In this document: piece after piece, positions 1-5,306 of the stretch
Layout of the letters: the number at the start of each line of letters is the position of its first letter
Numbering within the stretch: the stretch's first letter is position 1
Assembly: GCA_031259655.1 (NCBI GenBank)
Contig: JAIRLF010000222.1
Location: forward strand, 1 to 5,306
Direction: 5' to 3'
Source of the DNA: Prevotellaceae bacterium
Lineage (GTDB): Bacteria; Bacteroidota; Bacteroidia; Bacteroidales; UBA932
DNA: 5,306 nucleotides
Notes under the pieces: generated by a model
The model's input: only the letters and a program-made list of their open reading frames with translations
Databases searched by the model: none
What the model was told of the DNA's origin: nothing
Position numbers and translations under genes: made by a program

Positions 1-87
1 TATTCTCTTGAACCCGAAATCGGTCATCATATTAATAAAGACCTCTTTTTCCGAAACTTGAACTGTTTTATCTTTCGTCTTCTTCAT
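1..87 (-). CDS. Rpn family / PD-(D/E)XK nuclease-type 'transposase', N-terminal fragment (cut by window edge)
   Basis: The ATG at 87-85 opens a frame of 29 codons that runs off the left edge. The peptide begins MKKTKDKTVQVSEKEVFINM and continues into TDFGFKRI. The string FIN-x-x-TDFGFK-(K/R)-I near the N-terminus is a hallmark of the Rpn / PDDEXK-family proteins often annotated as 'PD-(D/E)XK nuclease family transposase' in Bacteroidales. Related Rpn proteins in E. coli are DNA endonucleases that promote RecA-independent recombination. The catalytic Asp, Glu and Lys residues would lie outside the window, so activity and intactness cannot be judged. The lysine-rich start before the motif is usual. 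The gene has the same orientation as the efflux genes but lies 412 bp beyond the channel gene, with AT-rich sequence before its ATG, so it is probably a separate transcript. Recognition rests on one short motif. Confidence 0.72.
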   Translation of the reverse strand, partial: MKKTKDKTVQVSEKEVFINMMTDFGFKRI

Positions 88-111
88 GATATTACACTAA
101 AAAAATTTGCG

Positions 112-139
112 TAAAGATAACATTTATTTATTACATAAA
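112..139 (-). promoter_or_regulatory. Possible Bacteroidota-type promoter for the Rpn-like gene
   Basis: On the minus strand, TATCTTTA (119-112) resembles the Bacteroidota -7 element TAnnTTTG, with A in place of the final G. It lies 24 bp before the ATG at 87. A TTTA at 139-136 could be a weak -33 element (consensus TTTG), but the 16-bp gap is shorter than the usual spacing of about 19 bp. The surrounding sequence is very AT-rich, so chance similarity is likely. This is an inference from consensus only. Confidence 0.25.
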
Positions 140-279
140 CCGAATTTCATTTGAACAATTTGCAAAAGCATAAAAACGATTGTGCTGCAAAGTTCTTAAT
201 TTTAATAAAATACAGGTGATTTCCTCAAGTTTTTTTATTCATTAACACTTTTGCTATATTTTGCTGCAATATGGGTTAT

Positions 280-413
280 TAATGATTCATTCCCCTGAAT
301 AGATGATTCGCTAACGGGAATAAGTGTCTCCCGAAAAGGAATAAACGGCGCATTTCCGGGAATGTGGATAGAATGGCTTATTTCCGGAGAATGAACGGAC
401 TGTTCCGAAGAAT
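280..413. repeat. Degenerate 21-bp-period tandem array (TTCCnGnGAAT core)
   Basis: Read on the plus strand, GAAT recurs at 297-300, 318-321, 339-342, 360-363, 389-392 and 410-413. The steps are 21, 21, 21, 29 and 21 bp, so one unit carries 8 extra bases. The better-preserved units have a core like TTTCCGGGAAT (353-363), TTTCCGGAGAAT (381-392) and TTCCGAAGAAT (403-413), which is a partly palindromic TTCC/GGAA element. The first two units share ATGATTC upstream of the core. Because 21 is a multiple of 3, the minus-strand translation shows a heptad pattern ending in LIP, FIP or LIT. Twenty-one bp is also two turns of B-DNA. Whether this is a degraded repeat family, a protein-binding array or the remnant of a repeat protein cannot be decided here. 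Confidence 0.6.
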
Positions 414-499
414 GGGCGACTTGCCAAATGACGAAATACGACAGTTTGAAACACATCGCCGTAGACAGGGAATTTTTCCGTACACCGGTCACAGGCGCT

Positions 500-1981
500 C
501 TATTTGAAGAAATTATCGAACTGTTTAGTCAGCGCTTCCTGTTGGATAAAATCGAACAGCGTCAGTTTGCGCAGTTTATAGTAACTTTGCCAGTAGTCTC
601 TCAGCGAGGAGATATAGTTACGTTGAGCGCTGTTTTGTCGGTTCAGCGATAAAGTCAGACTGTTGAGGTCGGCTTTGCCGATGATAAAGCGTTCTTTTGT
701 GAGGTTATATGCCATAACAGCCAGATTTAGCGCTTCTTCGGCGCTGTTTATCAAATCCTGCTGGATATTGAAATCGTTTACGGTCATAATCACATCCTGT
801 TCGAGTTGCTGTTCTTTTTGCTGGATAGATATTTTGGTAACGTTCAGATTATTGCGCGCCATATTTGCACGACCTCTCCTGACGCCCCAATCTATCAAAG
901 GAATGCTTAAGCCTACGCTTACCACATTTTGTTGCACCGGATCTTTATACGCTCCCGAAAAATTAGGCGCGACCTGATTGAACCCCACGCTAAGCGAGAA
1001 ACTTGCATCGAAATTTGAACTTTTCGTTGTTCTGTCCACTTCGCGTTCAGCTTCACGCAGTTCCTGTACATAGCCCATAAATTCGGGGTTATGTTCGCGC
1101 GCATATTTCAGCGCTTCATCAGATGATATTGTGACGTTCGCCGGTCTGCCGGGAAGTTCCAGTTTCACCTCGGTTTGCTTGTCGATATTGAGGAAAGAGA
1201 CGAAATCGAACATTGCACGTTTCAGGCTTATCTCTGCGTTTGTTAAGGAATTACGGGCATTGACCACATCCAGTTTGAGGGTTAATAAATCGGCGTTCGA
1301 AATCGACGCGATTTTTTGCCGTTCCTGTCCAATCCTGTACAAGGTGTTTGACGAAGCGACATTGTCGTTCGCCATGTCGTATTCCGTCTGAGCCACAGCT
1401 AAATTGAAGAAATACTGTATTGCCAGTTCGGAAATTTCTTCGCGCGAATAGATGAACTGTGTTTTCGCTTTTTCGAACTTCAGTGGTTCGATTTTCTTTT
1501 CCCACTTGAAACTGTTGAATCCGAAAAGCGACTGCGAATAACCGATACGAACCGGAACGGAGGTAAACTGCGAGTAATTATTTTCGCCGAAATTGCGCAT
1601 ATAACCCAATTCCGAATCGATAAAAAACGTTCCCCCCGTCAAATCAAAGTTCTGACGGATAGAAAGATTTCCATAAGAATATAACGATTGCTGTTGTCGG
1701 TAAACATCAATGTTTTCATACGAGTCGTAACGTCTGGTGAAATCGCTACTGTATTGCACGGGAGTTGTTTGCAAATTCAAAGAAGGCAGGCGCGCCGCCC
1801 TGAACGAACGATATGACCAATAGCTTGACAAATACATATTTTGAGCGATAAACGCCTGCAACGAACTGTCGATAGCAATTTCGATAGATTCGGCAAGACT
1901 GAATTTCTTTGTTGATTGGGCAAAACCGCCAACCCAAAAGAAAACCGTCAATATTGACAAAATAATTTTATTCATATTCAT
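500..1981 (-). CDS. TolC-family outer-membrane efflux protein (OEP)
   Basis: This 493-residue protein is the likely outer-membrane exit duct of the pump encoded just upstream. It should form a trimeric beta-barrel with a long periplasmic alpha-helical tunnel. A signal peptide is visible: a basic start (MNMNK), a hydrophobic stretch (IILSILTVFFWVGG, about 6-19), then FAQS, giving predicted signal peptidase I cleavage near residue 21-22. There is no lipobox cysteine, unlike OprM-type lipoprotein channels. Two OEP repeats are evident, roughly 27-265 and 285-478. Each has amphipathic helices around a pair of beta segments: 105-128 with 142-153, and 328-345 with 352-366. The second repeat carries the typical SIPLIDWGVRRGRA motif (359-372), and the C-terminal half has GKADLNSL (435-442) followed by a long helix to LRKLTLFDF. 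Length is within the family's range. The frame has two in-frame starts (M1 and M3), and either leaves the signal peptide intact. It lies 48 bp after the permease stop, with no promoter recognised between, so co-transcription is likely. Confidence 0.93.
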   Translation of the reverse strand: MNMNKIILSILTVFFWVGGFAQSTKKFSLAESIEIAIDSSLQAFIAQNMYLSSYWSYRSFRAARLPSLNLQTTPVQYSSDFTRRYDSYENIDVYRQQQSLYSYGNLSIRQNFDLTGGTFFIDSELGYMRNFGENNYSQFTSVPVRIGYSQSLFGFNSFKWEKKIEPLKFEKAKTQFIYSREEISELAIQYFFNLAVAQTEYDMANDNVASSNTLYRIGQERQKIASISNADLLTLKLDVVNARNSLTNAEISLKRAMFDFVSFLNIDKQTEVKLELPGRPANVTISSDEALKYAREHNPEFMGYVQELREAEREVDRTTKSSNFDASFSLSVGFNQVAPNFSGAYKDPVQQNVVSVGLSIPLIDWGVRRGRANMARNNLNVTKISIQQKEQQLEQDVIMTVNDFNIQQDLINSAEEALNLAVMAYNLTKERFIIGKADLNSLTLSLNRQNSAQRNYISSLRDYWQSYYKLRKLTLFDFIQQEALTKQFDNFFK

Positions 1982-2014
1982 ATAATATTTTTCTGTTTCT
2001 ATTTATTTATTTAT

Positions 2015-2042
2015 CTTCACTTTTAACTTTTAGTTTTTAGTT
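2015..2042. repeat. 7-bp-period AT-rich array at the 3' end of the permease gene
   Basis: On the minus strand the sequence reads AACTAAA-AACTAAA-AGTTAAA-AGTGAAG, four units of exactly 7 bp. It overlaps the permease gene end: the last codons (for T, K and N) and the TAA stop at 2032-2030 lie within it. A related array with the same period lies on the other side of the permease gene. It sits in the 48-bp spacer before the channel gene, next to an ATTT tetranucleotide run (2001-2014). No function is evident. Confidence 0.55.
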
Positions 2043-5000
2043 CTATAAATCCACCAGTATACAATCGGCACGACAAACAGGCTGACGGGAGTACCCATAA
2101 TCATACCGCCAATAGTCGCTATGGCTAAAGGTTTTTCTAACTGCGAACCCAAATCGCCGGTAAACAATAATGGAACCATACAGACAATTGAGGTTAAGCT
2201 CGTCATTATGATTGCTTTCAGGCGTCGTCGTCCGGCTTCGTGAATAGCGTCCATCAGCGAATAGCCTTCTTTACGGAGTTGGTTCATCACATCCACTTTC
2301 AAGATAGAATCGTTGATAATGATACCCGAAGTAACCACTAAACCTATAGCAGACATGAGGTTCAGCGAATTGCCGGTGACATACAGCAGCGCAAGCGCAA
2401 ACGTTATGTCAATCGGGATTTCGAACAGAATAATCAACGGTTGTTTGAAGTTTTCGAACTGTGACGACAGAATGAAAAACATCAGCAAAATCGAGATAAA
2501 CAAAATGACAATCATTTCGTTAATCATTTTCTTGTTAGAGAAGAAAGTTCCCGAGAAGTCCGCATCCCAATCCATATCCTTAATATTGTCCTGCGAAACG
2601 GCTTCGATGATTTTCTCCGGATTATCGGTTTCGTAATAGTATAGCGGGATATATTCTCCGGCTTTTCCTGCCACGATTGTTTTCAAATCTTCGGAACGAG
2701 TGAGGGTAACGAAGGTCGACAGAGCTAATTTGTTGACTGTTTCGTTATCGTTTTGAGAGACTCCTATCAAAGTTTCGTCGATAATTTCCCGAACGGTTTT
2801 TTCGTCGTCGCCCAGGATAATCGGAAGATATTGCTGTTGAGAGCGCAGGGTTGCGAATTGGTTTTCTTTGAACGCCGTGCGTAAAATTCGGGCAAGCATG
2901 TCGTACGAAATATTGTAGAGCAAGAGTTTTTCGCGGTCGATACGCAGATTCAGTTGATGCTGGAACGAATTGCCGACAGGTGTTTCTCCCGTTATTTTTT
3001 CGACATTCTGCTCTATATTGCGTATCGTATTGGCGTCTATTTCACGCGCTTTGTTTGTCGTGTAGTATTCCACGACGAGGTCGGCTTCGCCGGTCGAAAA
3101 TATTTTTTCGAATATTGTTCCCATAGGAGCGAAAGATACTAAAGCATCGGGATATTTCTTTGATATATATTCTGTTACCTTATTTTTCAGGACAGGGATT
3201 TCCTGAGCCGTTTTTGTACGTACATAAAACTCCGATTCGGACGAAGTTTGCTCTTTTTCACGGTTTAGCAGGAATTGTTGCTGTCCTGTCAGCGCCGAAT
3301 TTTCTTCCGTGATTTCGGCGAGCATTTTGGATAAATCCAGACAGCGGTCATAGTTTTCCTGTAAGTGAATGTTCTGATTCCAGTCAATCTGTATAAGCGC
3401 TTCGCTTTGGTTGATATCCGGCATTTTTTCTTTCGGAATAATCAGGAATAACCAGAAACAAAGCGGAAATGTCAATAGAATTATAGTGAATGTCAGTATT
3501 TTGTGCGAGAACACCCAATGGATGCCAGCATCATAAATTCGAAATGCAAAAGCTTCTTTCTTTTCATCTCCGGATTGGTTTTCGGGAATAACAGGAAGAG
3601 TTTTCTTACGGAATCTGCGGAACAAACGCGGCATGCGAATCGAATAAATCACCTTATAAAGCACAGGAATAAAGACAATTCCGGTAACATACGAAACCAG
3701 CAAGCCCACCGTTACCGAAAATGCCTGGTCGAAAAATATTGCTCCCGCCATACCGCTCATGAAAATCAAAGGCGCAAACACCGATATGTTTGTCAATGCG
3801 GAACTTAGCATAGGTATAGCGATTTCTTTTGTCCCCATTACGCAGGCTTCCGGCAAAGGAGATTTACTGCGGTGTTGCCCGATATTGTCGCCAACAACAA
3901 TGGAATTGTCAATCATGTTACCCGAAGCGAGTATTAATCCGGTGAGCGACACTACATTCAACGAAATATGGAACAAATAAAAGAACAGCAAACTGATAAC
4001 CAGCGAAACGAACAACCCTAAGCCGATAATTAAGGATAACCTGCCGTCTTTAAGGAATATAACCGAAATCAAAAACACGAAGACAAAAGCGAGAAACATA
4101 TTTTGTTGCAAGTTCGAGATAGTATAATCCAACAGTTCGGTTTGATTCTGAGTAACATTAAATTCAATTTCGGGAAAATCGTGCCGGAAGCGTTCAACTT
4201 CGCTGTTCATCGCTTTTTGCATATTGCTCATGTTTTCTTCCGACTGTTTGATTACCGAAAGGACAATCGCCCGTTTACCGTTATATATCGCCATTCCCTT
4301 TTCTTTTTCGGGGGCTGTTTCGACTTTGGCAAAATCTTTGAGCTGGTAAATACGGTCGCTTTTACGGATAAAGATATTCCGGATATCGTCTATAGTCCTG
4401 AGAATGGACGAGAAACGGATAACATATTCGAAATATCCGTCGCGGACGGTCATATTCCCCGGTTCGACATTGTTGTTATTGAGCGCCGACTCGATGTCCG
4501 ACAGGGTTATTCCGCTGACTTCCATTAAAGTTTGGTCGGGCGAAATAATCACTTGGCGTTTCATCATACCCGAAATATCAATCATCGCTACCTGCGACAA
4601 TTGCTCGAACCGCCGCCGTATGACTGTCTCGGCAAATTCGCTCAATTCGATGAACTTAGGTATGTCGGTGTGTTCAAAACCGATGTCGGAACGCAATGTC
4701 AAATCCAGATTGAAAACGGGAATATCCGTTGCGCTGGCTTTGATTACACGCGGACGTTCAAATTCGCGCGGCAAATAGTTCATCGCGGCGTCAATCTTCT
4801 CATTGACTTCGATAAACGCCAAATCGGTATTGGCTCCATATTCGAAGGTTAGAAAGATAATGGCGCTTCCATCGCGGGTCTCGCTACGGATATCGCGCAG
4901 TTTACTAACTTGCATTAACTGCTGACGGACAGAACGAACAACAGTATTTTCCAGTTCGCGGGCGGAAGCATTTTGCCCCGGTATCTGCACCGTAATCTCC

Positions 5001-5125
5001 GGAATGGCAATATCCGGCAAAAGCGATACGGGAATATTCATGTATGTGATGATACCCAGTATGAAAAATGCTGTGAATACCATCATTACAGATGTCGGAC
5101 GCTGAATAAAATACTTAAACATCAT
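2030..5125 (-). CDS. RND-superfamily efflux permease (AcrB/HAE-type inner-membrane pump subunit)
   Basis: This intact 1031-residue protein is a proton-driven inner-membrane transporter, the motor of a tripartite exporter. The RND plan is complete. TM1 is at about 12-29, a first periplasmic porter/docking loop at about 30-340, TM2-TM6 at about 342-489, a basic cytoplasmic linker at 495-527 (RLFRRFRKK at 500-508), TM7 at about 542-563, a second periplasmic loop at about 565-865, and TM8-TM12 at about 868-1024. Family signatures include the N-terminal MFKYFIQRPTSV, the TM4 motif GNMIDNSIVVGDNI (402-415), the TM10 motif SGIIINDSILKVD (933-945) and RRRLKAIIMTSLTS (966-979). In TM4 the AcrB Asp-Asp pair is D406-N407, and the TM10 lysine position is N938. 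R968 and T975 match AcrB R971 and T978. No substrate-specific motif is visible. A heavy-metal (CusA/CzcA) role is not supported, but cannot be excluded. Starts at M1 and M2 are adjacent; no Shine-Dalgarno is seen. An adaptor gene is expected upstream, outside the window. Confidence 0.95.
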   Translation of the reverse strand: MMFKYFIQRPTSVMMVFTAFFILGIITYMNIPVSLLPDIAIPEITVQIPGQNASARELENTVVRSVRQQLMQVSKLRDIRSETRDGSAIIFLTFEYGANTDLAFIEVNEKIDAAMNYLPREFERPRVIKASATDIPVFNLDLTLRSDIGFEHTDIPKFIELSEFAETVIRRRFEQLSQVAMIDISGMMKRQVIISPDQTLMEVSGITLSDIESALNNNNVEPGNMTVRDGYFEYVIRFSSILRTIDDIRNIFIRKSDRIYQLKDFAKVETAPEKEKGMAIYNGKRAIVLSVIKQSEENMSNMQKAMNSEVERFRHDFPEIEFNVTQNQTELLDYTISNLQQNMFLAFVFVFLISVIFLKDGRLSLIIGLGLFVSLVISLLFFYLFHISLNVVSLTGLILASGNMIDNSIVVGDNIGQHRSKSPLPEACVMGTKEIAIPMLSSALTNISVFAPLIFMSGMAGAIFFDQAFSVTVGLLVSYVTGIVFIPVLYKVIYSIRMPRLFRRFRKKTLPVIPENQSGDEKKEAFAFRIYDAGIHWVFSHKILTFTIILLTFPLCFWLFLIIPKEKMPDINQSEALIQIDWNQNIHLQENYDRCLDLSKMLAEITEENSALTGQQQFLLNREKEQTSSESEFYVRTKTAQEIPVLKNKVTEYISKKYPDALVSFAPMGTIFEKIFSTGEADLVVEYYTTNKAREIDANTIRNIEQNVEKITGETPVGNSFQHQLNLRIDREKLLLYNISYDMLARILRTAFKENQFATLRSQQQYLPIILGDDEKTVREIIDETLIGVSQNDNETVNKLALSTFVTLTRSEDLKTIVAGKAGEYIPLYYYETDNPEKIIEAVSQDNIKDMDWDADFSGTFFSNKKMINEMIVILFISILLMFFILSSQFENFKQPLIILFEIPIDITFALALLYVTGNSLNLMSAIGLVVTSGIIINDSILKVDVMNQLRKEGYSLMDAIHEAGRRRLKAIIMTSLTSIVCMVPLLFTGDLGSQLEKPLAIATIGGMIMGTPVSLFVVPIVYWWIYRTKN

Positions 5126-5129
5126 TTTG

Positions 5130-5164
5130 AGTTAAAAACTAAGAGTTAAGAACTAAGAGTTTAC
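5130..5164. repeat. 7-bp alternating AGTT/AACT array before the permease start
   Basis: Read on the plus strand, five consecutive 7-bp units are AGTTAAA, AACTAAG, AGTTAAG, AACTAAG and AGTTTAC. AGTT and AACT are reverse complements, so half-sites alternate in orientation every 7 bp and can form small hairpins on either strand. The array ends 5 bp from the permease ATG and overlaps the proximal 44-bp repeat. The distal repeat has only the last three units (5262-5282). Confidence 0.7.
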
Positions 5165-5187
5165 TAATCGACGACATTGACGATACT
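5144..5187. repeat. 44-bp direct repeat, copy proximal to the permease gene
   Basis: This copy is identical over 44 bp to 5262-5305. It begins AGTTAAGAACTAAGAGTTTA and ends CATTGACGATACT. The 118-bp start-to-start distance leaves a 74-bp unique segment between copies. Identity stops abruptly on both sides: g versus c before the repeat, and a versus g after it. The first 21 bp are 7-bp AGTT/AACT units; the rest is a less repetitive sequence with GACGACATTGACGA. Confidence 0.9.
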
Positions 5188-5261
5188 ATGTACGGTTTTC
5201 TTTTCATTTCATTTATTTTTAAGCGTTTTAATTGTTGCAACGAGCATGGAAATTAACTCGC

Positions 5262-5305
5262 AGTTAAGAACTAAGAGTTTACTAATCGACGACATTGACG
5301 ATACT
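5262..5305. repeat. 44-bp direct repeat, copy distal to the permease gene
   Basis: This is the second perfect copy of the 44-bp element, ending one base before the window edge. Further copies or a longer duplicated unit could lie beyond the edge. On the minus strand its first part contains the reading frame SIVNVVD-stop. The permease-proximal copy repeats this coding potential out of context, so it may be a duplicated gene end. Confidence 0.9.
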
Positions 5306-5306
5306 G

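Larger units (their letters stand above)
88..499. other. 412-bp intergenic region between the channel gene and the Rpn-like gene
   Basis: No convincing gene is seen here. The half next to the channel gene (about 270-499) is of mixed composition and holds the 21-bp-period degenerate array. The half next to the Rpn-like gene (88-270) is very AT-rich, as expected of a Bacteroidota promoter and leader region. A minus-strand frame from a GTG at 492 to a stop at 235 (85 codons) begins just after the channel gene's stop. Its sequence is mostly the in-phase translation of the array (heptads such as GNAPFIP, FRETLIP, VSESSIQ), so I do not call it a gene. No clear hairpin plus U-tract terminator was found after the channel gene. 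Confidence 0.7.
5126..5306. other. Repeat-built spacer upstream of the permease gene
   Basis: This 181-bp stretch has no recognised gene. It consists of two copies of a 44-bp direct repeat, a 74-bp unique AT-rich stretch between them (5188-5261), and extra 7-bp units abutting the permease start. No Bacteroidota -7/-33 promoter pair was found on the minus strand, which fits the permease being transcribed from further upstream with an adaptor gene. On the minus strand, one frame entering from the right edge reads SIVNVVD and stops at 5284-5282, immediately before 7-bp units. This could be the 3' end of the upstream gene, but eight codons including the stop are too few to identify it. Confidence 0.6.

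Noticed and set aside
280..413. CRISPR array
   Set aside because: The units are 21 bp in total, degenerate and without conserved repeats separated by unique spacers, and no cas gene is present.
235..492. 85-codon minus-strand frame starting at a GTG just after the channel gene stop
   Set aside because: Its start is a GTG with no ribosome-binding support, and much of the peptide is the translation of the degenerate 21-bp array. No domain or signal is recognisable. It was treated as repeat DNA.
380..499. Rho-independent terminator after the channel gene
   Set aside because: I looked for a GC-rich hairpin followed by a T-run on the minus strand after position 500 and found none convincing. The TTCC/GGAA cores are short and lack a U-tract.
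428..977. Plus-strand frames opposite the 3' part of the channel gene (74 and 104 codons)
   Set aside because: They lie antisense to a strongly supported TolC-family gene and show no family motif. They are shadow frames.
4103..4852. Overlapping plus-strand frames of 106-141 codons opposite the permease gene
   Set aside because: The permease frame is intact and clearly conserved across this stretch. The antisense translations overlap each other in different frames and look like no known protein.
2015..5164. Inverted repeats bounding the permease gene as a mobile element
   Set aside because: The 16/18 match between 2021-2038 and 5134-5151 in inverted orientation arises from AT-rich 7-bp units that are themselves nearly palindromic (AACT-n3-AGTT). 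There is no transposase between them and no target-site duplication was seen.

Overview
The window looks like a piece of a Bacteroidota (probably Bacteroidales) chromosome. The evidence is a moderately AT-rich base composition with very AT-rich spacers, start codons preceded by A/T-rich sequence with no clear Shine-Dalgarno motif, a signal peptide ending in FAQS, and at the left edge the start of a TDFGFK-type Rpn/PD-(D/E)XK 'transposase' protein of a kind common in that phylum. No ribosomal or other taxonomic marker is present, so this placement is an inference.

All supported genes are on the minus strand and read right to left. Positions 5126-5306 form a spacer upstream of the pump gene, built from a perfect 44-bp direct repeat (two copies, 118 bp apart) and 7-bp alternating AGTT/AACT units. 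Positions 5125-2030 encode a complete 1031-residue RND-superfamily inner-membrane efflux permease. After a 48-bp spacer that carries a second 7-bp-periodic array, 1981-500 encode a complete 493-residue TolC-family outer-membrane efflux protein with a signal peptide. Positions 88-499 hold no convincing gene. They contain a degenerate array with 21-bp period (about 280-413) and a possible promoter for the next gene. Positions 87-1 are the first 29 codons of the Rpn-like protein, cut by the window edge.

The permease and the outer-membrane channel are two of the three parts of a tripartite drug/solute exporter: a proton-driven pump in the inner membrane and an exit duct in the outer membrane. The periplasmic adaptor (membrane fusion protein) is not in the window. 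The usual order is adaptor-permease-channel, so it would be expected beyond the right edge, upstream of the permease. The substrate cannot be read from the sequence.

The core content is an ordinary efflux operon. I do not see an undescribed enzymatic or defence system here. The features worth a second look are the three repeat structures in the spacers and the altered proton-relay residues of the permease (Asp-Asn in TM4 and Asn in TM10, where AcrB has Asp-Asp and Lys).
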